From the NCBI GenBank assembly GCA_003709165.1, contig RDRZ01000004.1, forward strand, positions 1 through 64,000: DNA of 64,000 bases, read 5' to 3'. Source of the DNA: Flavobacteriaceae bacterium PRS1 (GTDB lineage: Bacteria > Bacteroidota > Bacteroidia > Flavobacteriales > Flavobacteriaceae). The notes below the pieces were generated by a model. The model was not told the origin of the DNA. It ran no database searches and saw only the letters and a list, made by a program, of their open reading frames with translations. A program made the translations under genes and the position numbers. Positions 16,686 through 26,143 of the stretch are shown here, one piece after another (the first letter of the stretch is position 1; every line of letters begins with the position of its first letter).

Positions 16686-17981
16686 TTAATCCTTGACTTT
16701 TGAAGCCGTATAAAACACTTGTTGTAAGGCTGGACGAATATTCAGATTGTAAATATTACGATGTGTTCTTGTTGGGTAAACTCGATTTGACAAAAAGATA
16801 AATACTAATTGTTCTTTAGGATCAGCCCAAACAAAAGCACCTGTATATCCAGCATGTCCAAAACTTGCCGCATTAACTTCTGGTGCTGGATACGCTTTTT
16901 TTATACTCAAATTGTCATTTCCAATTAATGGTTTATCAAATCCTAAGCCCCGACGATTATTATTTTTTGGGTATTGAATTTTGGAAAATTCGTTGAGTGT
17001 TGCTTCAGTAATATAGCGTTTACCATTATAAATACCTTTTTGTAAATACATTTGCATCAGTTTTGCTAAATCTGAAGCTGTACCAAACAAACCAGCATTT
17101 CCAGAAATACCACCAAGCAATGCTGCGTTTTCATCATGAACCCAACCTTTGGTAAGCGTTTTTCTGAAGAGGGAATCTTTTTCGGTTGGAACAATACTGT
17201 TTTTAAAACCTTTAGACATTGGGAGATAGCCTAAAGTATTACATCCTAATGGGCGATAAAAGTTTTTTTGAAGATAAGTTGTATAAGTGATTCCAGTTAT
17301 ATTTTCAATAAGTTGGGGATAGATTAAAGAGGCTAATCCTGAATATTTATAGGTTTTATCGCCACTTACTTTAGATAGTTTAATTTTCCGAAACACCTTT
17401 TTCTTAAAACGCTTATTGATGTAGATGTTTGAGTATGCTTGATTAGGAAATCGTTTACTTTTTATATGTCTTGCAAAACGTCTCTTTAGTTTTTCTTTTT
17501 TAAGAACTTCGTTTAAGAACACAATATAAGGTTGTAGTCCGGATTGATGTGCTAACAATTCGCGAAGCGTAATATTTTTTTTGTCTTTTCTATGCTTCCA
17601 GGATTTCCAATAGCTGCTAAAAGGAACGTCTAAATCAAGCTTTCCTTCATCATACAATTTCATTAAAGCAGGAAGAGGACCAATTATTTTGGTAACTGAT
17701 GCCAGGTCGTAAATATCATTTAATGCTACTTTTTGGATACTATCGTAAGTATGATAACCATATGATTGATGAAAAATAATTTTATTGTTTTTTGCAACTA
17801 ATAATTGTGCTCCTGGGAAAGCGTTTTCTTTTATCCCAAGTGTCATTATCGAATCTACTTTTTTTTGAATATAATTTGAATCTAAACCAGTTTCTTCAGG
17901 AGTTGCATATTGTAATTGTGCATTAATAAATGTTGTGGTTAAAAGAAAACAAGAAAGAATAAAAAACAGGGTTTTAAACAT
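16686..17981 (-). CDS. secreted serine hydrolase (beta-lactamase family, S12)
   Basis: 431 residues with signal peptide MFKTLFFILSCFLLTTTFINA. Catalytic motifs: SVTK in YDLASVTKIIGPLP (SxxK), YSG in YKYSGLASLIYP (YxN position), and HAGYTG near the C-terminus (the HxG/KTG equivalent). The NPxPxF-like AFVWADPKEQLVFIFLSNRVYP tail is typical of this esterase/peptidase family. It begins 28 nt after the hemB stop on the same strand, so it may be carried on the heme transcript. Confidence 0.87.
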   Translation of the reverse strand: MFKTLFFILSCFLLTTTFINAQLQYATPEETGLDSNYIQKKVDSIMTLGIKENAFPGAQLLVAKNNKIIFHQSYGYHTYDSIQKVALNDIYDLASVTKIIGPLPALMKLYDEGKLDLDVPFSSYWKSWKHRKDKKNITLRELLAHQSGLQPYIVFLNEVLKKEKLKRRFARHIKSKRFPNQAYSNIYINKRFKKKVFRKIKLSKVSGDKTYKYSGLASLIYPQLIENITGITYTTYLQKNFYRPLGCNTLGYLPMSKGFKNSIVPTEKDSLFRKTLTKGWVHDENAALLGGISGNAGLFGTASDLAKLMQMYLQKGIYNGKRYITEATLNEFSKIQYPKNNNRRGLGFDKPLIGNDNLSIKKAYPAPEVNAASFGHAGYTGAFVWADPKEQLVFIFLSNRVYPTRTHRNIYNLNIRPALQQVFYTASKVKD

Positions 17982-18009
17982 TATTTCAAAACAAGAATTA
18001 TCCTGAAAG

Positions 18010-18999
18010 TTAAGAAATCAATTTCACAATGTCTTTCGCGAAGTAACTTGCAATAATATCGGCTCCTGCTCTTTTAAATGCAATAGTGGTTTCCATCATA
18101 ATCTGGTCGTGGTCTAACCAGCCTTTTTCAGCAGCTGCTTTAATCATTGCATATTCACCACTTACCTGATACACAGCAACAGGAATATCGAATTTATTTT
18201 TTACATCTCTAACAATATCCAAGTATGCCATTCCTGGTTTTACCATAACAATATCTGCCCCTTCTTCAATATCCATTTTGGTTTCACGAAGTGCTTCATG
18301 ACGATTTGCAAAATCCATTTGATACGTCTTTTTGTTTTTTGGAACATTTACCAAATCAACAGGAGCCGAATCTAAAGCATCCCGAAATGGGCCATAAAAT
18401 GCTGATGCATATTTTGCAGAGTAGCTCATAATTCCAGTATCTGTAAACCCTTCATCTTCTAAAGCTTCACGGATAGTGAGAATGCGACCATCCATCATAT
18501 CGCTAGGTGCTACAAAATTTGCTCCAGCTTGCGCATGAGAGACACTCATTTCAGCTAAAAATTCAGCAGTATCGTCGTTGATTATTTTACCGTTTTTTAC
18601 AATTCCATCATGACCGTAAATAGAATAAGGGTCGAGTGCCACATCTGTCATGACTAACATTTCTGGGCACACATTTTTCACAGTTTTAATAGATTGTTGC
18701 ATCAATCCGTTTGGATTTAAAGCCTCTGTCCCTTTATTGTCTTTTAAATTATCTGGTACTTTTACAAATAGTAAAACCGATTTTAATCCAAGTGACCAAA
18801 GCGTTTTCACTTCGTTCTCTAATACATCTAAACTGAACCGAAAGTAGTTTGGCATTGAAGTAATTTCTTCTTTGATGCCTTTTCCTTCAACAATAAAAAG
18901 AGGTACTAAAAAATCGTTTGGGGTAATTATCGTTTCACGAACTAAAGAGCGAATTACTTCATTAGTTCTTAATCGTCTGTTTCTTCGTAGGGGATACAT
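18010..18999 (-). CDS. hemB: porphobilinogen synthase (delta-aminolevulinate dehydratase)
   Basis: Condenses two 5-aminolevulinate molecules to porphobilinogen. 329 residues, normal. The Schiff-base lysines are in SYSAKYASAFYGPFRDA and MVKPGMAYLD. The metal region reads MTDVALDPYSIYGHDG, with Asp/Ala where zinc-dependent enzymes carry cysteines, so this looks like the magnesium-type rather than the zinc-type enzyme. Last of the leftward heme genes hemA-hemCD-hemE-hemF-hemB. Confidence 0.97.
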   Translation of the reverse strand: MYPLRRNRRLRTNEVIRSLVRETIITPNDFLVPLFIVEGKGIKEEITSMPNYFRFSLDVLENEVKTLWSLGLKSVLLFVKVPDNLKDNKGTEALNPNGLMQQSIKTVKNVCPEMLVMTDVALDPYSIYGHDGIVKNGKIINDDTAEFLAEMSVSHAQAGANFVAPSDMMDGRILTIREALEDEGFTDTGIMSYSAKYASAFYGPFRDALDSAPVDLVNVPKNKKTYQMDFANRHEALRETKMDIEEGADIVMVKPGMAYLDIVRDVKNKFDIPVAVYQVSGEYAMIKAAAEKGWLDHDQIMMETTIAFKRAGADIIASYFAKDIVKLIS

Positions 19000-19025
19000 T
19001 TTTATAATGTTTATCTGTTTCTTCG

Positions 19026-19934
19026 TTAATTGTTAATCCAATCTACAGGACTTTTAAGGGCATAAAGTAATTTTTCTTCTTTGCTTCCTTTTTCGGGATG
19101 ATGATTGTAAACCCATTGTACATGTGGTGGCAAGCTCATTAAGATACTTTCTATTCTTCCGTTTGTTTTTAATCCGAAAAGCGTTCCTTTATCATGAACT
19201 AGATTAAATTCTACATAACGACCACGACGTATTTCCTGCCAAGTCCTGTTTGCTTCAGAATAAGGTAAATCCTTTCGTTTTTCAACAATAGGCACGTAAG
19301 ATTCTAAAAAACTATCTCCAATTTCGGTTACAAAGTTATACCAATTTTCCATACTCATTACTTTGGATACCCTACAATAATCGAAAAACAAACCACCTAT
19401 GCCACGAGCTTCGTTACGATGTGAGTTATAAAAATAGGCATCACAATGTTTTTTATATTTTGGATAGAATACTGGGTTGTGTTTGTCACAAGCTGTTTTA
19501 CAGACTTGATGAAAATGATTAGCATCTTCGTTAAACAAGTAATAAGGGGTTAAATCCTGTCCGCCACCAAACCAGCTATCAACAATCTTTCCTTGCTCAT
19601 TATACATCTCAAAATAACGCCAATTGCCATGAACTGTTGGCACCATAGGATTTTTAGGATGCAATACTAAACTCAGCCCACAGGCATAAAAGTTAACTTC
19701 TTTTACTCCAAAATGGGTACGCATAGTTTGAGGTAATTCGCCATAAACAGCCGAAATATTAACACCTCCTTTTTCAAAGACATTACCGTTTTCAATAACA
19801 CGAGTTCTTCCTCCACCTCCTTCTGGACGTTCCCAAAGGTCTTCATAAAATTTTGCTTTACCGTCAATTGCTTCAAGTTTGGAAGTTATAGTGTTTTGTA
19901 AATGTTGTATGTATTTATAAAACTTCTGTTTCAT
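19026..19934 (-). CDS. hemF: oxygen-dependent coproporphyrinogen III oxidase
   Basis: Decarboxylates two propionates of coproporphyrinogen III to give protoporphyrinogen IX, using O2. 302 residues. Family blocks: ERPEGGGGRTRV, NFYACGLSLVLHPKNPMVPTVHGNWRYFE, WFGGGQDLTPYY, and EARGIGGLFFDY. An oxygen-dependent enzyme fits an aerobic lifestyle. It starts one base after the hemE-side spacer (hemE stop at 19936) and lies 26 nt before hemB. Confidence 0.97.
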   Translation of the reverse strand: MKQKFYKYIQHLQNTITSKLEAIDGKAKFYEDLWERPEGGGGRTRVIENGNVFEKGGVNISAVYGELPQTMRTHFGVKEVNFYACGLSLVLHPKNPMVPTVHGNWRYFEMYNEQGKIVDSWFGGGQDLTPYYLFNEDANHFHQVCKTACDKHNPVFYPKYKKHCDAYFYNSHRNEARGIGGLFFDYCRVSKVMSMENWYNFVTEIGDSFLESYVPIVEKRKDLPYSEANRTWQEIRRGRYVEFNLVHDKGTLFGLKTNGRIESILMSLPPHVQWVYNHHPEKGSKEEKLLYALKSPVDWINN

Positions 19935-19935
19935 A

Positions 19936-20961
19936 TTAATTTTTATACTCTTTCACAGCAACAATAAACGCTTTTGCATGGTCTATTGGAGTGTTTGGCA
20001 AAATACCATGACCTAAATTTACGATATACTTATCTTTCCCGAAATCGTTAATCATTTGGTGTACCATTTTTTTGATTTCTGATGGAGGTGAAAATAAGCG
20101 AGAAGGGTCAAAATTACCTTGTAGCGTTATGTTTCCACCAGTCAAATACCTTGCGTTTTGAGCGGTAATCGTCCAATCTATTCCTAAAGCACTTGCATTG
20201 CTTTTCGCCATTTCTTGCAAAGCAAACCAGCATCCTTTTCCGAAGGCAATTACTGGAGCATCATCTTTTAAGGCTTCAATAATTTGATTGATGTATTTCC
20301 ACGAAAATTCCTGATAATCTACAGGGGAAAGCATTCCACCCCAGGAATCAAAAATTTGAACTACATCAACTCCAGCCGTTACTTTTGCTTTTAAATAGGA
20401 AATTGTGGTTTCAGTAATTTTTTGTAATAATTGATGTGCAGCTATAGGATTTGTAAAACAAAATTCTTTTGCTTTATCAAAATTTTTAGAGCCTTGACCT
20501 TGTACACAGTAACATAAAATAGTCCAGGGAGAACCTGCAAAACCGATTAAAGGAATCTCGTTATTCAACAACTCTTTAGTTGCTTTTATGGCTTGCATTA
20601 CGTAATCTAATTCGACATCAACATCTGGTACAATTACATTATCTACACTTTTTTGATCACGAACAGGATTTGGAAGATAAGGGCCAAAATCAGGTTTCAT
20701 TTGCACCTCAATATTCATCGCTTGTGGAATTACCAGAATATCGCAAAATAAAATTGCAGCATCCATACCAAAACGGCGAATAGGTTGCACAGTAATTTCA
20801 CTTGCCAATTCTGGAGTTCGGCAGCGCGTAAAAAAATCGTGCTTGTCACGAATTGCAATAAATTCTGGTAAGAAACGTCCAGCTTGACGCATCATCCAAA
20901 CTGGAGGGCGATCTACAGTTTCGCCTTTTAAAGCTCTTAAAAATAAGTCGTTTTTTATCAT
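19936..20961 (-). CDS. hemE: uroporphyrinogen decarboxylase
   Basis: Decarboxylates the four acetates of uroporphyrinogen III to methyls, giving coproporphyrinogen III. 341 residues. The N-terminal signature [16 protein letters not shown] (about 19-34) and the later [22 protein letters not shown] and [11 protein letters not shown] are diagnostic. One nucleotide separates its stop from the hemF start. The 100-nt gap before it holds a composite dispersed palindrome. Confidence 0.97.
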   Translation of the reverse strand: MIKNDLFLRALKGETVDRPPVWMMRQAGRFLPEFIAIRDKHDFFTRCRTPELASEITVQPIRRFGMDAAILFCDILVIPQAMNIEVQMKPDFGPYLPNPVRDQKSVDNVIVPDVDVELDYVMQAIKATKELLNNEIPLIGFAGSPWTILCYCVQGQGSKNFDKAKEFCFTNPIAAHQLLQKITETTISYLKAKVTAGVDVVQIFDSWGGMLSPVDYQEFSWKYINQIIEALKDDAPVIAFGKGCWFALQEMAKSNASALGIDWTITAQNARYLTGGNITLQGNFDPSRLFSPPSEIKKMVHQMINDFGKDKYIVNLGHGILPNTPIDHAKAFIVAVKEYKN

Positions 20962-20965
20962 ATTT

Positions 20966-21001
20966 ATTTCCCGCTAATTCCGATGGCTATCGGGAGGAAT
21001 C
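20966..21001. repeat. composite dispersed palindrome: REP-B inside REP-A-like arms
   Basis: TTCCGATGGCTATCGGGA (20978-20995) is a REP-B copy. The flanks ATTTCCCGC and GGAATC resemble the two arms of a REP-A-type hairpin. It lies between hemE and the hemC-hemD gene within the operon. A partly related sequence (GAAACTAGTTCAGGATGACA) follows at about 21038-21057. Confidence 0.65.
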
Positions 21002-21061
21002 TTTTTAATTACACTTCAATTTTATTACGAGATACCGAAACTAGTTCAGGATGACAATGGC

Positions 21062-22636
21062 TTAAACATAATTCAAATTCACTAATTCTATTACACTTTC
21101 AACAGTTGGAACTTTAGCAACTCTAACATCTTTAAAATGTTTTGATGCTTCTGTAGCTGTTGTTTCACCAATACAAAAAGCAATCTTATCTCCATTGTTT
21201 TCTAACAAATAACTTTTTATTGTTGATGGACTGTAAAACATTACACCTTCTACTTTTTCATCAATTTTTATTGAAGCTAATCTCGTACTGTACGCTTCAA
21301 TTTCATTTACAGTAATGTGATTTTTGGTTAGAATATTTGGTAAATCATCAAGATGTAAATCACTACAAAAATAAGTGACTTCAGTACCTTCAATATATTC
21401 TATGAGATATTCAGCTAACTTTTTAGCGTTTGGTTCAGAATGTGTGACTTTTCCAATTTTTTGTTCTATCAAACGCTTTGTTCGTCTACCAACGCAATAG
21501 ATATTTTTGAATTGTAATTCTTCCGCAGGAATATTTGTGATTAATGATTCAACAGCATTTTTACTGGTAATAATCACATTTTTAATTTCAGATTTTAAGA
21601 TGAATGGATTTATTCTATTAGTATTAATTTGAATAAAATCACTGCCTTCAACGTTAATATCATTATGAAACAAATCTGATTGTGAGTTTGATAGTGATTT
21701 TGTAGAATATACAGTTACTTTTTTATCTACTTGTTTTAATTCATTCATCAATCGTTTACCACCACGTTCGATAATAAAATTTGCACAATAGGCAGCCATA
21801 TCCTGATGTTCGCCTAATTTTTCGTTTCGAGTAACTTCAATCTTTTTTGTTCCGTCAATATTTAAAAGCACGCCTTGAAATGAAACTTGCTCATCTTTTA
21901 TAAAAGCAATTGCTCCAATTGGAGCTGTACAACCACCTTCTAAAAGATTTAAAAACTTACGCTCAATAGAAGTGCAAATTTCTGTTTCCTCATGGTTTAA
22001 TTCGGCACAAATAGCTTTTATATCTTCATCTTCATCTAAAACGGTAATCATTATTGCTCCTTGTGCCGGAGCAGGAATCATCCAATCTAAATTAATTGCG
22101 TTTTTAGATCTTAATCCGATTCGCCCTAAACCAGCAGCAGCGAAAATGGCTCCATTCCAATCGTTGTTTTCTAATTTTTGTAAACGCGTATTTACATTAC
22201 CACGTAAATCTACAAGCGTGTGAGTTGGATATCGATTTAACCATTGCGCTCTACGTCGTAAACTACCAGTAGCAATAACAGCATCTCGTTGAGATAAAAA
22301 CTCTTCATTGTTTTTATAAACGAGAGTGTCTCTTATGTTTCCCCGTTTTAAAACTGCAGCTTGCACAATACCTTTTGGTAAAATTGTTGGTACATCTTTA
22401 AGGGAATGCACAGCAATATCGATATCGTTATTGAGCATTGCAATGTCTAAAGTTCTGGTGAATATTCCAGTAATTCCCAGTTCATATAAGGGTTTATCTA
22501 AAATTAAATCTCCAGTAGATTTTTCAGGGACTAACACGGTTTTGTGACCGAGTTGTTCTAACATTTGTTGTACAGTTTTTGCCTGCCAAAGAGCAAGTTG
22601 GCTCTCACGTGTACCAATTCTAATAATTTTAGACAT
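21062..22636 (-). CDS. hemCD: bifunctional hydroxymethylbilane synthase / uroporphyrinogen-III synthase
   Basis: 524 residues in two parts. Residues 1 to about 300 are porphobilinogen deaminase: IRIGTRESQLALWQA, HSLKDVPT, GSLRRRAQ, and the dipyrromethane cofactor Cys236 in LEGGCTAPIGA. From about 310 to the end is a divergent HemD-like domain: VTVYSTKSLSNSQSDLF, IITSKNAVESLI, VGRRTKRLIEQKIGK, VMFYSPSTIKSYL, and AFCIGETTATEASKHF. The fusion would hand hydroxymethylbilane directly to the cyclising domain. It overlaps hemA by 8 nt. The first domain is certain; the second is inferred from order and short motifs. Confidence 0.92.
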   Translation of the reverse strand: MSKIIRIGTRESQLALWQAKTVQQMLEQLGHKTVLVPEKSTGDLILDKPLYELGITGIFTRTLDIAMLNNDIDIAVHSLKDVPTILPKGIVQAAVLKRGNIRDTLVYKNNEEFLSQRDAVIATGSLRRRAQWLNRYPTHTLVDLRGNVNTRLQKLENNDWNGAIFAAAGLGRIGLRSKNAINLDWMIPAPAQGAIMITVLDEDEDIKAICAELNHEETEICTSIERKFLNLLEGGCTAPIGAIAFIKDEQVSFQGVLLNIDGTKKIEVTRNEKLGEHQDMAAYCANFIIERGGKRLMNELKQVDKKVTVYSTKSLSNSQSDLFHNDINVEGSDFIQINTNRINPFILKSEIKNVIITSKNAVESLITNIPAEELQFKNIYCVGRRTKRLIEQKIGKVTHSEPNAKKLAEYLIEYIEGTEVTYFCSDLHLDDLPNILTKNHITVNEIEAYSTRLASIKIDEKVEGVMFYSPSTIKSYLLENNGDKIAFCIGETTATEASKHFKDVRVAKVPTVESVIELVNLNYV

Positions 22637-23888
22637 TTGTAGAAGTTCCTAACTGAAACACTTTTTTTATAAGTTCAAGGCTTTCATCGGCAGAAGCGTC
22701 ATCACTTTTTAAATGATGCGCAAAATGATTGGTAATTTTTTGAATAATATTGTTACTGATTAATTCGGCTTGTTCTTCGTTGAAATCGGATAATTTTTTA
22801 CGTTGTAATTCTAATTCAGTAGTTTTAAAATCTAATAATTTGTGTTTTAGAGCCTTAATAGTTGGTGCAAACTTTCGCTCTTCTAACCAACTATTAAACT
22901 CGTTTTTAACCTCTTCTATTATGACTTCTGCATGCGGAATATGTTTTTTTCTTTTTTCTAAAGCTTCATCTGTTATTTGAGATAAATCGTCTAAATGTAC
23001 AAGTGTTACGCTCTTTAATTCTTGAACGTTTTCATTCACATTTTTCGGTATAGATAAATCTAAAATTAAAAGCGGTTTATTGGTCTGAATAATTTGTTTA
23101 TCTATTGTTGGATTTTGAGCTCCTGTTGCAACAATTAAAACATCTGACATATTTATTTCTTCTTGTAAATTAGCGTAATCTTTAACAACAAGATTGAATT
23201 TTCCAGCTATTCGCTCTGCTCTGTGTTTTGTTCTATTAATTAAAGTGATTTTTTCATTTTTGGTGTGTTTTACAAGATTTTCGCAAGTATTTCTTCCGAT
23301 TTTTCCAGTACCAAAAAGTAAAATATTTTTCTCTGAAATATCCTTAACATTCTTAAAAATATATTGCACAGAAGCAAAAGAAACAGAGGTGGCTCCTGAA
23401 GAAATTTTGGTTTCAGTTTTAATTCGCTTACTGGCTTGTATTACAGAATTTATTAGACGCTCTAAAAAAGCATTTAATAAACCATGTTTTTTTGAAGTTT
23501 TTGCACTAATCTTTAATTGACTTATAATTTCAAAATCACCGAGTATTTGACTGTCAAGCCCAGATCCAACTCTAAACATATGCGAAATGGCTTCTTTATT
23601 TTTATAAACGTAAGCTACTTTTTGAAATTCTTCTATAGTCCCATTAGTATTATCGCAAAGTAATTTTATGAGTTGAAAAGGATGCTGTGCAAAACCATAA
23701 ATTTCGGTTCTATTGCAAGTAGATGTAACTAATAAACTCTCAATATTTTTTTCTTTAGCTTGATTAAGCAAAGTAGATTTTGAGGTTATATCTAAACTAA
23801 AACGGCCTCTAATTTTGGCATCTGCTTTTTTATAGCTTAAACCTATAGCATAAAAAGAATTTCCTTTAGAAATATTATATTGCTTCAT
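22629..23888 (-). CDS. hemA: glutamyl-tRNA reductase
   Basis: First committed step of the C5 heme pathway: reduces glutamyl-tRNA to glutamate-1-semialdehyde with NADPH. 419 residues. The catalytic Cys58 lies in TSTCNRTEIYG. SQILGDFEIISQLK, then the NADPH-binding ILLFGTGKIGRNTCENL and the C-terminal dimerisation helices follow the family pattern. First gene of the leftward heme operon. A -7 box (TATTTTTG on the minus strand) lies at 23912-23919. The matching hemL is not in this window. Confidence 0.97.
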   Translation of the reverse strand: MKQYNISKGNSFYAIGLSYKKADAKIRGRFSLDITSKSTLLNQAKEKNIESLLVTSTCNRTEIYGFAQHPFQLIKLLCDNTNGTIEEFQKVAYVYKNKEAISHMFRVGSGLDSQILGDFEIISQLKISAKTSKKHGLLNAFLERLINSVIQASKRIKTETKISSGATSVSFASVQYIFKNVKDISEKNILLFGTGKIGRNTCENLVKHTKNEKITLINRTKHRAERIAGKFNLVVKDYANLQEEINMSDVLIVATGAQNPTIDKQIIQTNKPLLILDLSIPKNVNENVQELKSVTLVHLDDLSQITDEALEKRKKHIPHAEVIIEEVKNEFNSWLEERKFAPTIKALKHKLLDFKTTELELQRKKLSDFNEEQAELISNNIIQKITNHFAHHLKSDDASADESLELIKKVFQLGTSTNV

Positions 23889-23911
23889 TATCTAACTTGG
23901 ATTATTGGAAG

Positions 23912-23919
23912 CAAAAATA
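23912..23919 (-). promoter_or_regulatory. -7 box TATTTTTG, candidate heme operon promoter
   Basis: Exact TAnnTTTG match on the minus strand, 24 nt before the hemA start. Divergent from an identical box for the AraC-type gene at 24014. Confidence 0.5.
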
Positions 23920-23998
23920 TGTAGCTAACGACTAAAAAAATAACGCTTAAAGAACTTTTTATATCGTTTGTGGGTTTTTAAACTTTATTTTTAATATT

Positions 23999-24021
23999 AT
24001 ATGATAAATGTCATATTTTTG
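23999..24021 (+). promoter_or_regulatory. palindromic operator overlapping the -7 box of the AraC-type gene
   Basis: ATATGA-TAAATG-TCATAT (23999-24016) is a perfect inverted repeat. Its inner part TGAT-N4-GTCA has the half-site spacing of Crp/Fnr-type boxes. It overlaps the -7 box TATTTTTG (24014-24021), so a bound protein would probably block this promoter. Confidence 0.5.
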
Positions 24022-24072
24022 CACTTAAATTAACCCTTTTTAACAAGTTAGTTTAGAATTAATATAAATAGT

Positions 24073-24978
24073 ATGAATGTAAATAATGATAATAGTACGT
24101 TAGAAAATGTCGCTAAAGGTGCTTTTGATGAAACTAAAGTTGATGAAGGGTTTATTATACTATTAAACAAAAATGAAAGTGACAAATTACAATATATTGA
24201 ACGCGAAATAGATAATGACTTCATTCAATTTCATTTTTGTTTAAAGGGGTCAATCAAATTTAATTTCAATAGCGGCAGATATGTATTAGATATTTTAGAA
24301 GAGAATTCCTTGCTCTTATATAATCCGCAACGAGAATTGCCAATTAATCTTGAAATTAGCCCTAAATCATGGTTAATTACGGTCCTGATTTCTATTAAAA
24401 AGTTTCACGGTTTGTTTTCTCAAGAGGCAGATTATATTACGTTTTTAAGTGATGACAATAGAGATAAGAAATATTATAAAGATGGAAAAATATCGCCTTC
24501 AATGGCTATAGTTTTGAATCAATTAATAAACTATAATCTAAACCGGTCAATAAAGAATTTATACTTTAAAGGAAAGGCATACGAAATCTTAAGTTTGTAT
24601 TTTAATAGAAATGAGGATGCAGATATTGAACAATGTCCATTTTTAGTAGATGAATCTAATGTTATTAAAATAAGAGAAGCAAAGGATATTATTATTTCAA
24701 GAATGGTAGAGCCGCCAACACTACAAGAGTTATCAGAAGAAATTGGTTTAAGTTTAAAAAAGTTAAAAGAAGGATTTAAACAAATTTATGGCGATTCGGT
24801 GTATAGCTTTTTGTTTGAATACAAAATGGAAGTGGCTCGAAAACTATTAGAATCGGGTAATTATAATGTTTCCGAAGTTGGTTTAAAAGTAGGCTACAGC
24901 ACAGCAAGTCATTTTATAGCTGCATTTAAAAAGAAATATAGAACAACGCCTAAAAAATATATAATGTCTTTGAGTTAA
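24073..24978 (+). CDS. AraC-family transcriptional regulator
   Basis: 301 residues. An N-terminal effector-type domain of about 190 residues (strand-rich, no known ligand motif) is followed by a C-terminal double helix-turn-helix from about 205: PTLQELSEEIGLSLKKLKEGFKQIYGDSVYSFLFEYKMEVARKLL, then NVSEVGLKVGYSTASHFIAAFKKKYRTTPKKY. It is divergent from hemA and 60 nt upstream of hemH, so control of heme synthesis is the obvious inference. A perfect palindrome overlaps its own -7 box. Confidence 0.9.
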   Translation: MNVNNDNSTLENVAKGAFDETKVDEGFIILLNKNESDKLQYIEREIDNDFIQFHFCLKGSIKFNFNSGRYVLDILEENSLLLYNPQRELPINLEISPKSWLITVLISIKKFHGLFSQEADYITFLSDDNRDKKYYKDGKISPSMAIVLNQLINYNLNRSIKNLYFKGKAYEILSLYFNRNEDADIEQCPFLVDESNVIKIREAKDIIISRMVEPPTLQELSEEIGLSLKKLKEGFKQIYGDSVYSFLFEYKMEVARKLLESGNYNVSEVGLKVGYSTASHFIAAFKKKYRTTPKKYIMSLS

Positions 24979-25038
24979 TTGACAATAAACCTGTTGTCAG
25001 GTATTTAAAACCTTATAGGTTATGATAATGAAATAAAT

Positions 25039-26070
25039 ATGAAAGGAATTTTACTTATAAATTTAGGTTCACCAGAAAGCCCAAACCCAAAAGACGTTAA
25101 GAAATATTTAGGCGAGTTTTTAATGGACGAACGTGTGATAGACGTTCCGCTTTGGGCAAGAACACTACTTGTAAAAGGCATAATTTTAAATACAAGACCA
25201 AAAGCATCGGCATCAGCTTATAAAAAAATATGGTGGAAAGAAGGCTCGCCTCTTATTGTGATTTCAGAAAAACTTAAGGAAAAGGTTAAAAAGCAAGTAA
25301 ACATTCCAGTTGCATTAGCCATGAGATATGGAAGTATGACCATAAAAAAGGGACTCCAAGAATTGGTTAACAAAGGTGTGGATGAGATTTTATTATTTCC
25401 GTTATATCCACAATTCGCTATGGCAACAACCGAAACAATTTTAGTAAAAGCTAAAGAAGAACGACGCAACTATTTTCCAAATCTTAAAATAGAATCAGTT
25501 CCGGCATTTTATAACAAACCAGATTATATTAAAGTGCTTTCCAATTCAATACAAGACGCATTAAAAGATATAGACTACGAGCATCTTTTATTCTCATATC
25601 ATGGTGTTCCCGAACGGCATATTAAAAAAAGGGATATTACAAATTCACACTGTAAAATAGATAAGACTTGTTGTGAAACACCTTCAAAAGCTCACGAATT
25701 TTGTTACAGGCATCAATGTTATGAAGTAACACGATTGGTTGCTAAAAAACTTCAACTTACAGTTGGGACATTTTCAACTTCATTTCAATCCCGATTAGGA
25801 TTTGATTCTTGGTTGCAACCATATACTGACCTTACAATCGAAAGATTGGCAAAACAAGACATTAAAAAAATGGCAATAGTAACTCCAGCTTTTGTTAGTG
25901 ATTGTTTAGAAACACTTGAAGAAATTGCCATGGAAGGTAAAGAGATTTTTAAAGAATTGGGAGGAAAGGAATTTACAACTGTTGCCTGTTTAAACGATAA
26001 TGATGATTGGGTAGCCTTATTAACAAAATGGATACATGATTGGGCTTTAAAAGAAACAATTTTAAGTTAA
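25039..26070 (+). CDS. hemH: ferrochelatase
   Basis: Inserts ferrous iron into protoporphyrin IX, the last step of heme synthesis. 343 residues. Features: LINLGSPESPNPKDVKKYLGEFLMDERVID at the start, the catalytic His in LLFSYHGVPERHI, and FSTSFQSRLGFDSWLQPYT. A Cys-rich insertion CKIDKTCCETPSKAHEFCYRHQC lies between, as in several bacterial ferrochelatases, some of which bind a [2Fe-2S] cluster. It follows the AraC-type regulator by 60 nt. Confidence 0.96.
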   Translation: MKGILLINLGSPESPNPKDVKKYLGEFLMDERVIDVPLWARTLLVKGIILNTRPKASASAYKKIWWKEGSPLIVISEKLKEKVKKQVNIPVALAMRYGSMTIKKGLQELVNKGVDEILLFPLYPQFAMATTETILVKAKEERRNYFPNLKIESVPAFYNKPDYIKVLSNSIQDALKDIDYEHLLFSYHGVPERHIKKRDITNSHCKIDKTCCETPSKAHEFCYRHQCYEVTRLVAKKLQLTVGTFSTSFQSRLGFDSWLQPYTDLTIERLAKQDIKKMAIVTPAFVSDCLETLEEIAMEGKEIFKELGGKEFTTVACLNDNDDWVALLTKWIHDWALKETILS

Positions 26071-26143
26071 AATTGAATTCACATAATAATTAATAGCTAT
26101 TAATTATTACTTTTATTTGCTAATAATTAAACCAAAAACAATT

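Noticed and set aside
26117-26143. TTG-started extension of the BNR protein
   Set aside because: It would place nine residues before a clear signal peptide that begins at ATG 26144.
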